A stretch of DNA of 64,000 nucleotides from Oryzias latipes (Eukaryota > Chordata > Actinopteri > Beloniformes > Adrianichthyidae), in NCBI RefSeq assembly GCF_002234675.1, contig NC_019862.2:26610707-26674706 (forward strand). The letters run 5' to 3'. The stretch's first letter is position 1. Every line of letters begins with the position of its first letter. Shown piece by piece: positions 1-12,192 of the stretch. The notes under the pieces are model-generated. The model was not told the DNA's origin. It searched no databases and was given only the letters and a program-made list of their open reading frames with translations. The translations under genes and the position numbers were made by a program.

Positions 1-406
1 CAAAATAAGCTGTGGTTATTTTATTTTAGGCACAGTGCACAGATCCATATCTGGTCCAACTGTGTAATTTAAAACCAATGTTGTTTACTTCCCCCATTAT
101 AATGAAAGATTCAGAATTACAGTGGTTCCCCGCTGGAAAACAGATTAGCAATCAATCTCCTCAGCGCTGTTTCTCCAGTGAAGACTGCCTTCAGTTTGCC
201 AAATCGGAAGAAAAATACTTCTGTAATAAAGGCGCCTAGAAATGCAAAGTCTGAGCTCTCAGACATCTTCTGCCATTAGAAGCTCCAAACTAGCTTGTAT
301 GTCAGTCTGTTTAATTAGCTCAGAAGTAAACCTGTGTTTGTATAAAAATTTCTCTGTCCACCACTGATGATTTTCAAACGTTTTTTTTTTCTTGTTTTTA
401 TTTCAG

Positions 407-3400
407 CCTAACCCTGCAAACAAATTGGCAATTATCCACATCTTGGGGCTGCTGTCAAATCTCTTCACTACTCTGGACATCAGCAAGCAGGATGATGAAT
501 CAGCAGATGGAACGGCGCCCCCTGCTGAAAAGCCCCCTCCCTCACCTGGACCCAACCCGGTCAGTTTCCAAATATCTTTTCTTTGGCTTGGTCTGGAAAC
601 TGCATGGACTGCAGAGGAGATAATTCAGTTGTCTCTACATGTTTTACTTAGTAAACATGAGAAACCTGTATGAGGCCCTCATCATAGGCATTGCTGTCTG
701 TGGAGCATTGAAAGCATCCAATAAAATTATGTATACATGTGACATTGAAAGGGACTTTGTGTTTTTTTTTCTTCAGGTGATTGTGGTTTTGCAGCAGGTG
801 TTTGCTCTCATACAGAAGGTACTGAGCAAGTGGCTCAATGATTCCCAGGTTGTGGAGGTAACATGTCCAGTTAAATCATTCTATTCTTTCACATCATTCT
901 GTTACTTTATCTGCCGTGTTTTTCAGAGTCTTTAAAATGCATTTTTTCTTTGATGTTCACAGGCAGTCTGTGCCATCTTTGAGAAGTCGGTGAAGACTCT
1001 TCTTCACAAGTTTGGCCCCATGGTGTCTCAGCTCAGTGAGATGCTTGGGCAGATGTACAGCACGATTCCCCAGGCCTCAGCCCTCGATCTCACACGACAG
1101 GTCAACTTTCAGACTGTGCACATAAACACAGGGCTTTGTCAAAATCCTATATCTAAAATAACTGAACCAGAGTGAAAGCTGATAATCATAAACTGTGATC
1201 TATTTGCTTCATTTTCTTTAGCTTTTAGCTTGTTTGTCTGATAGTTTCTTTGCATTTGAAGTTGGGTATTTACCCCATCTATTCTGCAGCGATCTTACAA
1301 CCATAGGTTGTGCACGCAGTCCTCTTCAAGAAAAACAAAACAAAACAGAGTCACTGTTTAAGGTTGCACTCTGATTTCCTTTGATCTATTGTAAAATCGC
1401 TCCCAGTGGTCTTTTAATTATGATTGTGCAGTTCTTAGCCTAAAAACAAGAAAAGCTATGTCGTTTTCGAGGACATAGTTTCTACAGAGCGGCTTTAGTT
1501 AATTCCAATTTACCTCTTCTGTAGGCAGAAATGTTGAAGAGGAGTCAGCCTTTCCTTATTTCCCATGATACCTTTGTTTACTCTCTTTCCCGCTAGCTTA
1601 CAGCCTCCAGCAACTCCAAGCTAACATTTGCGGTGCAACTAAAATGGGGAGCAATATCAGAGCTATCCAGCTTTAGAGTTTTCAGCCAGAGGCCAGCTTA
1701 GTCCAGGACAGTGAAGACGTACACAGATCTATTTGTCTACAAGTGAATTCATCGGAGTGGAGCAGAGAAGGGGTCGTTTGGCCTTTGCACTTAATACTAA
1801 TTAATATTGTTCAAATAGTAGTGCTGTCTTGCGATTTAATGTTTTTGCGTGATTTATTTTTATTTTTATTCGTGACTTGTAATCAATTAATCAGTCAAAT
1901 TAATCTATTTTTAATCTATCCTAATAATTGCTTTGATTTATGACGTTATCATTATGAGATATTATGGTACAGTAAACTATACAACTGAAAAAGTTGCTTA
2001 AAAAGTTTTTCCAGCATAACAGACTCCAACCTTTACTTTTACACTAACAAGGGTTATTTTTCTCAAAATTAAACAACTAAGAAAATATAAAACAAAACAT
2101 CAGGTCCAGAGTGCATTATTTTTTTCTAAAGCAATCCAAATCCACAGTATTTTTATGATAACGAACACCTCGTCAGGCTTTTTGCCTTGCATAATAGATA
2201 ATAGCTGTGGCACCTTGATGACATCACAGCAGCGACACACGGCTTACAGGGACATCAAGACGTGCACTGAGAGCGATATAAGATACATTTTCAGTCAAGT
2301 TCAGATAAAACGTCAACGTCAATGCAACTAAACAGCTGGACCCTTGTTTTCTGTAATAGTTATAGATTAAAAATAAGATGAACATTATAAAAAAGAATTA
2401 TGCGTTTATTTGTCTGTATTTAATTAATCGCGATAAACACGATTGTTAGACACCCCCATACAATTTGGCCTTCAGTGAAGTGGGTTGTGTAACATTTGTG
2501 GTGTTTTTGTTTCAGATGGTCCATATCTTTGCCAGTGAGGTGGACCATTTCCCACCAATCAAGGCTCTGTTTGAACTGGTTACCTCGGTAACACTGTCCA
2601 TCTTCCAGCAGGGTAGGTGTTGAAAAGAGGAAAGGTTCTGCTCAACGTTTTCTAAACATATTTTATTTCAGATGAGTCCAAAAGTTTGGTCTTTTTGAAG
2701 TGAAGCAAATAAAGTGCAAGGAGAAGAAATATTCAAAAATGTATTTATGAAGTGGAATTCTAATTTTGGATTTCTATTATTTGTTGGGATATTTATCTTC
2801 ATTTGCTGCCAAAAGGCTTTTCTTCAAACAAGAAAATTGAAAAAGGATAAAAATGACTGAACTCTCCGCGGGTCAGTCAGAGTTTGCTCTCATAACACAT
2901 TAAATGGAGCCTCGATGTTTTTATGTCTTTTGTTGTATCAAAGTCTCTGTTGTGGTATATGTCAATGCAAACCTTTGCAATCCACATGCTGTTGAATATT
3001 TTCATTTTTGTCAGTCCATTGTTTGCTTATTCCATGTTAGTTTCTACACAGCTGCTTTCTATAAAACTAAGTTGATGTTAAGACTGAGTTGAATGATGCA
3101 GATGTTTAAATTGCACGAAGATTCTTTTTTTTTTCCTTTATAACAAAAACTTTGTCAACGCTAGAGCATCGCTTCAGTCAGCATTTGCTGACACTGACTG
3201 TATTATGGGGCTTTAATGGGTCACTCAAGTGGACTCTGGGTATTTGTCTGACGCTCCCCTCCCTTTGTGTCGTCTCCTTTACTTTCTCTCCCCCCTCTCC
3301 TCCGTTTTGACTGGTTATGTGATGGCTGTCACGGCTCTCCTCCTGCTTCTGAGCACTTTTTTCTTTTGCTTTTTTCGGTGCCCATCAGTAGACAGTATCA

Positions 3401-6400
3401 GAACAAGACAGTCCTATCACAGACACCGGCAGCTTAACTGACAGAGGTCCTGCTCAATGCGTCTGCAGCCACTGCCTTGCCCTCTGAACCAGCCCTGGAT
3501 GCTGGTGACAGGCGCCGCGTTGGAGGGTTGGATGGGCGTATTGAGCAGGGATCTCAGCTGGGAACTCGCAACAGACATTTTGTTCAGCTTCTCTCTAAAT
3601 CTCCTGCTAAAGCCCCTCCAGCAGAAATCAGAATGAAACACAAAGTCTGGGATCTCACAGTGGATTCACTGGTTTGGAGGGTTTTACAGGAGATCGTCTA
3701 TTAATAAATATCATGTAGTCTGTGTCCAGCTTCCACATGGAAAATAGTGTTTTAGTGGCCCCTTTGATCTAATCCCTTTGTCTGATAAACTTGTTTAAGT
3801 CTGAGAAGTTGTTTTGTGTTTGGACAAAAGGGGGAAGGATGGCTGGTTCAGGTTTGGTGTTTTCCTTCAAACTGGAACAGTAACAGAGGTGCCTCCTGGG
3901 TTCCCACTCCAAAGCCACCTTTGCTTTATTTCTTTTTTTAGGTTTCTTCTTTTTTCTCTCCTTACTTCTCTTTGAGTTTATTTCCAAACAGACCCATGTC
4001 TCTGTCTTCTGCCTGTTGTTTGTTTTTGGTTGGTCTCCTCTTCCAAGACTCTGCCAAAGCTTCATATTGCCCTCCGCCCTTCCTCTTTGTTCCTTACTCA
4101 CGTGTAAATTCTTTCAAAGAAATATTTTTGAGTTCTCTTTATTTTCCACATGACTGTTGAATCTATTAAGTTGCTGTTTGTATATTATTCCTATTCTCTT
4201 ATGATTTCTTAAGTTTCATCTTTATTATATTATAGGACCCAGGGATCATCCTGATATTGTTGATTCATTTATGCAACTCCAAGCTCAGGTGTGTTTTTGG
4301 TTTCTTATTTCATTCACTTTGGGTTTCTCTCTCTTTTTCTAGTTTCTCCCTGTTTCTCTGTCCTTCTCTATTACTCTTTATTCTTCTTTTCTTTTATTGG
4401 TTAATGGCCCCTCGGGTATTCTGTCACACGTGTGAGGCAGTGGAATGAAGCACTTGAGGGAAACGTTTGAAACCGGGACATTTGTCTCGCCTCAAACACT
4501 TGACACTAACAGTCGCCTTCCACAAAGTCCCAAGTCTGCGAATTTACCAGATAAAAACAATCCAAACCAAAAGAGAAGCAATAGTTTTTTTTAACAAAAA
4601 GATCTTAGGTTTTGACTGATTTTTTTATGTTAAACCCTCACCCGATTGTTGAGGTTAGCCTGTGATGTAATCCTAAAGCCGCCCTCTGCAACACGCGTTC
4701 ACGTCTGCGTAAGTCCCGGTCTTCTGTTGCTGCACACGTTTCTACAACCGTTTTTGGGCTCTATGTACAAAACGAGCGGCCTTTATGACACCAAATCCTT
4801 CATATGTTGGAACAAAACTGAGGGAGAAAGAACCTGGAGTAAGATTAAGAAGAATTCCACCGCATCAACATGTCACACCGAGCTTCTTCTAACTGTAGGG
4901 GCTGGACATGCGCTGGTAAACAGTAAAAAATAAATAGATAAATAAGTAAAAGAGGAAGAAGAAATTGCCCCTCCCTGCTTGTCCTTTAGGAACACCATAT
5001 ATATCGAATACGCCTTCAAGGATGTACATCATATGCTCAGCGTGAACGTAGCATAACAGAAACTGCAATCAGATCGGAAGGAAGTGCTTATTTTTTTTAA
5101 AAAGGTACCATAAGTATTCTTATTTTTTGAAGAGTTGTGTACTTTCTCAGTCATGATCCTTGAATTTTTCTAAATGCACCTTTGTGAGAAGTTCAATTTG
5201 AAACCCGTTCATCCTTTGTGTAAATCCGATTCTTTTAGTTGTTGCTGCTCGAGATGAAACGGCAACAACAGTGTGGCACCAGGTGACTGCTTAGCCTCTG
5301 AGCCCAAGCCAAGTCATTCCAGCCCAGAGCCAATCAGAGCCCACATGCATTAATATTCTGCTAATATTAATCAGTTGAACAAATTGGCTGATGGCTCTTT
5401 TATTTTTTTAATTTTTTATTTTTTGTCTTTTGTCTTCATTCTTCCCTTGTTTTCTATCTTTGGATAGATCTGACTTCATCTCTTTTCCTCTCTCCTCTCC
5501 TCCATCCTGAATGAGTTCATTATTATGAAATGAGTTGTCTTTCTCCTTATCTGCACATGTTAATTACACACTTCTGTTGCATATTCTGTCTAGTCAACCA
5601 AAAACAAGAAAAGTCTCAAACGATAATGATTTGGATGAAGAAGAAAAAAACAGACGAAATCACTGTTGCCCGCAGTTTTATATAATTAGCAAATCCTTTC
5701 TGAGTTTGAGTTTTTTGCAGTATGTTTGTTATAGCTGCTGAAGTATCTCTGGACGAGTTTGGGTTTAGCTTTTCCTAAACCGATGGAGAGAGCACCACAG
5801 CCTGGTAGGCAGATCTGGTCATCTGTTGGTACCAGATCTGGTTACCAGGCTTAGCAGGTATAGTTGATACCTGAGGGGGAGCGTATGCAGTGGAATGTGC
5901 TGAAGCAGGACCAGCTGGGTCAATCTGACAGAAGCATGCTCTGTTTAATGGCTTCATCTGCCTCGCAGGCCCTCAAACGGAAGCCCGACTTGTTCTTGTC
6001 TGAGAGTCTAGATGTGAAAGCGGTGTTCCACTGTGGTAAGTGCACGCCAGATCTGCACAGATACATTCTCCTTCCCTGTTGGTTTGTTCAAATATCTGCC
6101 CTTCTGACCGAAGTACAGTCTGGAAATCTGCTGCTGCAGCACTCAGGAGCTCCTTTCGTTTTTTTATTTTCTGTCTAGGAATTCTGTCACTCAAATTTCC
6201 TGAAGCTCCAACCGTCAAGTCGACGTGCTTGTTCTTTGTAAGCACTCTCAATTTGAAACACTGCAGGTTTTTTTGAGTGGTTTGTCTCTAAATTTGTTTG
6301 TTTCTACCCAAGACCGAACTGTTGCCCCATTGCTCAGATGTGCCTCCAGTCGCCAGAGTGATGCAGGAAGACGGTAAACTGTTGATACAAGCTGTGTTGG

Positions 6401-8761
6401 AGGTGAGGAGCATCAATGCATACATGGATCTGCAGGCCGCAATGCTTTTTGGGACTGTTGTAGCTTAAAATGCTCAAATCTGCTTATGATTTCCTTAATT
6501 CAGGCTGCACTTCCATGAGTGGAGGGCAGTGTCTGGGCTTAAATCCAGATCAGAAAAAATGTAAAAATAATAAAAATAAGACTGCCAGACAGTAGTAATA
6601 ATGCCTTCCCAAAGTTTGGTTCATCCGAGGAGGGATGACACAGGCAGCGCAAACAGCAGACGCTGTTCTTTAACGGAAATGACATAATCTTCATGTCAAC
6701 CATGTCCCGTTATCCAAGGGGCTCAAAGCCCCACCCAAATAGAACATTAGGTTCAACACCGAAAACAAAACCGGAAACCGTTAATTGAGGAGTAAAAATA
6801 AATACTCCTCAAGCCGGGGGTCAATAAAGTCCTATCTTATCTATTTTATCTTAAAACCTGGCAAAAAGCAGAAATTAAAACTACAAAACAGCCGCTATTA
6901 CAAGTTAACTTTTTTTTCTCTGTTGGTTACAGTTTTAGGTTTAACATTGTTTTTTTATTTAGGTTTTCAGTATTTCTTCAAATTTAAAATTGTCTTTTTC
7001 AAATTTTCAATATTTCCTTCAAGTTTGCAATGTGTACTTTAGAGTTTAAAATAGTGTTTAAATTTTAACCTTTTTTATTTATTCATTTATTTTCCCAGTT
7101 TCGCCATGTCTATTTTTCAAAAATTAAAATTTAGTTTTTCAAAATTCCCTTGAAGGACAAACACCGATCATCTTTTGATCTATTTTCAAAGCGTTCCCAG
7201 TGATCTTTTTAATATGATGCTGTTTTTAGGCTACATCCCAAAATCCCGCGAGGCTCTCTAGGACAGTTTTTTTAGTGCGACAGAAGTTCATTAGAAATTC
7301 ACCTCTGAGTCGTAGGCGAGACTGTTGACATGGAGTAAGTCTTTCTCATTTCCCATCATCCCTTTGTCCACACGTTCTCCTGCTGGCTTACAGCCCCTCA
7401 CAGCACCAGGCTAACATTACTGGTGCAACAAAAATTGCGCGCAATAGTGGAGCTGTGCAGTTTTGAGCCAGAGACGATAAAAACAAAGACCTACATTGAG
7501 CAAATTGTCTACAAGTGGATCATCAGAATGGAGCAGTGCGGGGAGCTTGTGGCCTGCTGTAGTAGACTCACTACAGCAGGTGGTTGTGGTAGTAAACACC
7601 ACAACCACCAAGCATTTTTTCTTACAACATTTTTTCATCTGTTCCAGATTTACAACAATTTAAATAAAAAAATACTCAGAAATGCAAATTTAAGCGTAAT
7701 TTCTTTATATATGACCTACATCATCAGAAAGATGCCACAAGAACATGTTAAAAACACCAAAAACCCATTTTTCATTGGAGTGGGCCTCTAAGCTGATCCT
7801 AATTTGACCTCATAGCGGTGCATCCTCTTTGAACTTTCTCTCTCACCTCTCTAGGGAATTGGAGGCGGAGCTTCTCGGAGTCTCATGGACCAGTTTGCAG
7901 AAGTGCTGTTTAGCCTGAACAAGCACTGCTTCTCCCTGCTGGCTGTGTGGCTGAAAGAAGTGCTGCAGCCTCCTGGATTCCCATCATCACGCATCACCAC
8001 TGAGCAGAAAGTCAACTTCTCCCAGCAGATACTCAGGTAGCTCAGCAGAATCCTTGCTCACTTGCTTCAGTACCAATGGCTGTGTCCAAATTCGAGGGGC
8101 TGCATCCTTCGACGGCCGAAGCCTTTGCGGGCGACGTTAACCCGGTCCTTCGTCGAGCGGGTTGACCGGCTGTGAAATTGGACGAGTCTAGGCGTTCGAT
8201 AATTCCAGCCGTTACATCGGCGAATGTCATGTCGCCTAGTCCTCTGTGAGTCCCAAACACAGAGGACTAGTAAACCAGGCGTGGAGCTCAAAATGTTCCT
8301 GGCTTATTTGATCCAACTTTAAATCTTGGAGGTGTAATTCTAAAAATGTTTAATTATCTCCAACTCCGGGTTCCGCTTCACAGTCCACCATTATTGTCAG
8401 AAAATCTCCAGGTTTGACCGCAATGCATCTTCTATATGGACAGCACAGAGGGATACACCAGACCAATCCTTAAAATCGAAGAAAATCAAGGCTGTATTCG
8501 TTGAATTTGGACAGCACTTGTCGCGCCGCGGTGACGTAAGCAGCTTTCAAATGCAGCCCAGGAGGAAAGCAGCTCTCAAATTTGGACACAGCCAACTTCT
8601 CAGGCTTGTGGCAGCAGGTTCATGGGTGTAGTGGTAACGGTTTGCTTTCCTCTACCTCAAGCAGAGAACGGGTGAACAAGAGAAGGGTGAAGGACATAGT
8701 GAAGGAGTTCACACTACTGTGCAGAGGTCTCCACGGTACAGAGTACGCCGCCGATTACTGA
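407..8761 (+). CDS. ipo13: Importin-13, C-terminal part (last 10 coding exons; 5' end outside window)
   Basis: Importin-13 is a karyopherin-beta receptor that carries cargo such as UBC9 and MAGOH-Y14 into the nucleus and exports eIF1A, under RanGTP control. Ten exons join in phase: 407-559, 777-857, 963-1100, 2516-2612, 4236-4288, 5969-6035, 6179-6237, 6313-6402, 7855-8036 and 8665-8761 (stop TGA 8759-8761). They give about 338 residues, roughly the last third of a protein that is 963 residues in human. Recognisable stretches are NKLAIIHILGLLSNLFTTLD, SKWLNDSQVVEAVCAIFEKS, QGPRDHPDIVDSFMQLQAQ, LKFPEAPTVKSTC and the C-terminus FTLLCRGLHGTEYAADY, all very close to human IPO13 from memory. This part is HEAT-repeat solenoid; the Ran-binding N-terminus lies outside the window. 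Every intron is GT-AG and no frame break is seen. Introns after 1100 and after 6402 carry copies of a MITE-like repeat, and the last intron holds a second kind of MITE. Confidence 0.95.
1362..1770 (+). mobile_element. MITE-like repeat family A, copy 1 (truncated), ipo13 intron
   Basis: Shares the family-A order of blocks: an opening like CACTCTGATTTCC, then TTTGATCTATTGTAAAA, CCCAGTGGTCTTTTAATTA, GACATAGTTTCTACAGAGCG and CTAACATTTGCGGTGCAAC. It stops near the block resembling GGAGTGGAGCAG, so its right end is missing. It lies in the intron between exons 963-1100 and 2516-2612. No transposase reading frame is present, so it is non-autonomous. Confidence 0.6.
1818..2455. mobile_element. Possible AT-rich interspersed repeat
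   Basis: The left end GTGCTGTCTTGCGATTTAA and the right end near ATTAATCGCGATAAACACG resemble a widespread fish repeat whose ends contain GTGCTGTC and ATTAATCGCGATTAA. The two ends are roughly inverted. No coding capacity is seen and the boundaries are approximate. This is a recollection of repeat appearance, not a library match. Confidence 0.35.
6810..6852 (+). mobile_element. Possible truncated LINE 3' tail
   Basis: The stretch GGTCAATAAAGTCCTATCTT followed by TATCTATTTTATCTT looks like the very 3' end of a fish LINE: a poly(A)-signal-like AATAAAG followed by short TATCTT tandem units. It is too short to assign to a clade. Confidence 0.3.
7150..7797 (+). mobile_element. MITE-like repeat family A, copy 2, ipo13 intron
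   Basis: A nearly full-length copy in the intron between exons 6313-6402 and 7855-8036. It opens with a diverged end (CACCGATCATCTTTTGATCT), runs through GCGTTCCCAGTGATC, TTTCCCATCATCCCTTTGT and CACTACAGCAGG, and ends TTCATTGGAGTGGGCCTCTA, the mirror of the opening. Long open frames here on both strands are not conserved between copies and are not treated as genes. Confidence 0.65.
8077..8594. mobile_element. MITE with 16-bp perfect terminal inverted repeats, in last ipo13 intron
   Basis: Both ends carry TGGCTGTGTCCAAATT (8077-8092) and its exact reverse complement (8579-8594). The next bases also pair in part (GAGGGGCTGC against GCAGCCC). The element is 518 bp, has no transposase frame and is much more GC- and CpG-rich than its surroundings. 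An internal perfect 13-bp hairpin (CTAGTCCTCTGTG at 8236-8248, complement at 8258-8270) sits near its left third. No convincing target-site duplication was found, so the superfamily is left open. Confidence 0.7.
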
Positions 8762-10620
8762 AACTCACTCCTGGAAACTCTCACCTGCGACCTCTGATCT
8801 CAGCGCAAAGCAAGTGGAGGCCACAGCCAAACAATTCGATCCCCATGATCCACCATGAAATGATTGTAACGATGATCCACCCAGCCGCTGGACCAAGTAT
8901 GGAACCATTCCAGCACAGACCTGCCATTAGAACAACAGACGCTCAACCCCAGGTTGCTCCAGAGCAGCCACCTTCTCTCCTGCAATTGTTTTCCCGTGAT
9001 AAGAGCTACCCCCTCTTTTCCATCTTGGAAGAGGTTTTGCTGGAAGAGCTTTGAGCAGCATGTACCTTACAGCCCCCCCCCCCCTTTACACCCGACTCTT
9101 TCTGCCTGTCTAGATCTTCCTGTGGTTCCTAGGTTGTTTCCTGGTGTTTAGCATCCATTTGAAATGGTAGTAATATTGTACGTAGATACTTTACATTAAT
9201 TTCAATGGTAAACAAAGTACATTATATAAACGTATATGTATGCACATATAGAAAGACAGTGGTTCTTAGTCCTGCTGCTGCTAAAAAGGGGGGGGGGGGG
9301 TGAAGGAACAATGGTTAGGGGAGGAGTCCGCTGTTTAAAATGAGTCAAATACTGTTAATTCCCATTTATGGCCATGTGATCTCAGCATTTGCCAAAATAT
9401 ATGTTTTTTTTGGTGAACTTTTAGGTATTTTTTAAAAGAGGACCCTTTGGTGTAAGAATCAAAGAAGATGACAACGTTTGGACTAATCCAAGTACAAACC
9501 GAACTCTTTGTGTAAGGAACTGTAGATCCCCGTTTTCAAACTGCAGTCTCCTTGCGTCGGAGACGCTCCCTAAGGCGAAGCAGGGACTGCCTGGAGCGAC
9601 GCCTGAGGGGAAACGGAGCAATCCCAGTAATTGACAGCGAGAGGAGAAAGAGCTGAGCTTCTGGACGGATCGGTTCACTTGGCAGTGGACCGCTTAGTCA
9701 CTGTAATTGTGCAAAAATATTAATCAACTTGTGCATATTAACAGTTATTGCTGAACACTTTGAGTATATGAGTGTATGAATGCTTGTATGTGTGAGAGCA
9801 AATGTGGCTCTTTTTTTTTTTTTTTTTTCCACTTCTTCAGTGCACTTATAATGGACCTACCAGAACCAATGCATCTTCTTCCTCTCTTCTTTTGTTGAAG
9901 CATCTTGTTCATTTCTTCGCCGCAAACTGAGTCGGCACATTCAGCCGCAGCGATCCACAGCGTCGTGTCGGTAAAATCTTTGACCTCCAGGCTTTCTGTT
10001 ATTGATGGCACTGATAACAAAATCCCTGTGATGAGCCACCCAGATTTCCCTTCGCCCATTTCAGTCACTGTCTTTGAGAAGAGCAAGAGTTGAGGGAGAA
10101 CCTTCCCAGAGCCCACGTTCCCCACCCTTCAGTTCTCATTCATTTCACCTGAGACTGTAATATACACTGTTTAGTGAATCAGCAGAAACGGCTGACGACG
10201 TGTAACACTCAGCGCCTACGTTACTTTACAGCTCCAGAGATCACTGTTCTCAGCTTAACCCTTCTGTCTTATCCAAGGTGCCTGCAGACATGTAGCATGT
10301 AAGTGTTAGTGGTGGGTGGGGCTAAAGGGACAAATGAACTCAGAGTGGACAGAGGTACCAAAAGACTCCACGCAAAACGCAACACCTGAGGCAGGAGTCC
10401 AGTCTGAAGTGAGCCGTTCGGCTCCATTCTGAATCTATGAATGTCCTGATGTTCACCACTGATCCTCAAATCTGTTCTGTGGTTCTAGCTTGCAACGAGA
10501 AACTGACCAGTGTTTGTCTAAGATAAATGGAAGAACTGTGTGGGAGGAACAAAATGTACAATTTTTTGTTTTTGTTTTTTGTACCTTGACTTTAATTTAT
10601 TAAATATATCCAAGACTGTA
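8762..10620 (+). other. ipo13: Probable ipo13 3' UTR
   Basis: No conserved coding sequence is seen between the importin-13 stop codon and about 10.6 kb. An ATTAAA at 10599-10604 is a plausible poly(A) signal and an AATAAA at 10737-10742 an alternative. The stretch contains a C run near 9070-9083, a G run near 9287-9301 and a T run near 9811-9829. The end of the UTR is a guess from these signals only. Confidence 0.45.
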
Positions 10621-10918
10621 TCAGATTTTTCGTTGATTTAGTTTAGATTACATATTTATGTTTTAAAAAGACAAAATAATTGCAAGGATCTAGGGAAAAA
10701 TTATTCAGAGATCTGCATGAAACAACACACTTCACCAATAAAAATAAGATGAATTTGTTTAAGTGCAGGGGGACTAACTAAATAGTTTAAACTTTAGTTA
10801 CAGATATTGACCGTCTGAATTACATCTTACCCACTATGGGGCCATCATCACTTAGCAAAAGTTAGTACACTTAATTTTATTTTTTAAATAAATGTGAATA
10901 TAGCAAGTTTACTATAGA

Positions 10919-10995
10919 CCAGGTGTCTGCGACTTTATGATTTGGAGCCACATGAGGCTCCTTTATCCATTTTGGCTCTTTGGCTTTAAACAAAT
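10919..10995 (+). mobile_element. Left fragment of a hAT-like element
   Basis: The sequence GGTGTCTGCGACTTTATGAT followed by GGAGCCACATGAGGCTCCTT and TTTTGGCTCTTTGGC looks like the start of hAT elements whose ends read roughly CAGGGGTCTGCAACC with GGCTCTTT motifs. A matching right end appears about 1.9 kb away at 12840-12898, with other repeats between. The assignment rests on remembered repeat appearance. Confidence 0.4.
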
Positions 10996-11281
10996 GTTTG
11001 AATTAAAAAATAGATTTGTAGTTTTGGTTGATTTGTCTTAGTTAATTAAGTTTAACTTAAGTTAATTGTTTTTAGATGTTTAACATGTTAAATTACTGAG
11101 CAAAATCATTGTGAAAGGGTTTATTCTTCTGTCCCAGTGGTTTATTATTAGAATAAGTACATTTTATAATTCCTGCTGCACAACAGTGTCTTATCGCCAC
11201 TTAGAGGCAAATCTCTTGAAATATAATTATATTTACATGTATGGAGTGTACATAGTGAGTGTTTATGTTCTAAAATGGATG

Positions 11282-12190
11282 ATGGAATGTAAAAGACCCC
11301 GACCGCAGCGCCAGCCAGAACCCCCCCCAACACCCGCACAGCAGCAGATAGAGAACAAGCGCCCTCAGAGCGATCACATCCGCCACCCAGGCCAGGGCCA
11401 GCAGGGGACCCAAAGCCAAAGAGCAGGGGAGGCATGTGGGGGGCCAGAGAGTGCATGCTCCAGCCCAACCAGGAGAGCAGCCCCCTCCGCGCTGGGAGGG
11501 CCCAACGCGGGACCACACCCCAGAAGACCGCCCACAGCCCCAGACGAGCACCTCATCACCACCCAGGAGTTCTGGGCATCCCCCCACCCCAACCCCGGGT
11601 ACGAACCAGGACCCCCCCAAGGGAGACCCGCCCCGCGCTCCAGGCAGCCACCCACCCGGCCCACGGTTGGTCAAGGAGTGAGCAAGGCAGGGACCAGCCA
11701 TCCCTGCCCAGGAGGAGGACACCCAGTGGAAGAGGGGGTCTTGAAGAAGTGTTGTCCCTGCCCCTGAGGCCCAGTGCTCATGGGCAAGGACCAGAACCCA
11801 CACCACAGGGACACGGACACCCCCGGCTCAGATGTGATCCCCGGCTCTTGGTCTTGCCAGAGAACTCATCCCCCGCCCCATCGCCCTAATAAAAGATTAT
11901 ATGAGGTAAGGGGTAAGTCGGGGAAAGCTGGTAGACTGTCCCCCGGTGGTCAAACAGCCCCCCCCCCTGGCATAGGACTCAGGTCTCCTCAGCCCAGGGG
12001 TCCCATCCCCCGAAGCGCCGACCCCCCAGGCCCCACACTACCCACCCCACACAGAGAGAGAGGAGCCTGAAAGCGCCGCCGCTCCCGGAGAAGGCACCGG
12101 CCCCCGCCCCCAGGCACCACCCCTGGGAGAGCTCTGTTCAGGCCTCAGCCCCGACCTGTCAACCCCCCCCCCCCAGGACAGGGCCAACAA
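11282..12190. repeat. C-rich, T-poor block of unknown origin
   Basis: About 0.9 kb in which the plus strand is dominated by C with A and G, and very few T. It interrupts AT-rich flanks sharply at both ends. Short motifs recur loosely (CCCAGG, CCCCCC, CAGGGGA). The lack of T leaves long proline- and glycine-rich open frames on both strands, but these look like composition artefacts: no start context, no domain and no splice signals. It abuts a Tc1 transposase fragment directly at about 12190, so it is probably part of a composite or chimeric repeat. Confidence 0.5.
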
Positions 12191-12192
12191 GC

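Noticed and set aside
7417-7791. Open frames of 73-122 codons in a family-A repeat copy
   Set aside because: They are not shared in frame with the other five copies, so they are chance frames in a non-coding repeat.
9745-10125. 126-codon minus-strand frame in the ipo13 3' UTR
   Set aside because: No recognisable family, a lysine run encoded by a poly(T/A) tract, and no splice signals; taken as chance.
11111-11806. Long proline-, glycine- and arginine-rich open frames on both strands
   Set aside because: They follow from the C-rich, T-poor composition that removes stop codons. There is no domain, no splice context and no matching start, and overlapping frames are open in several phases at once.
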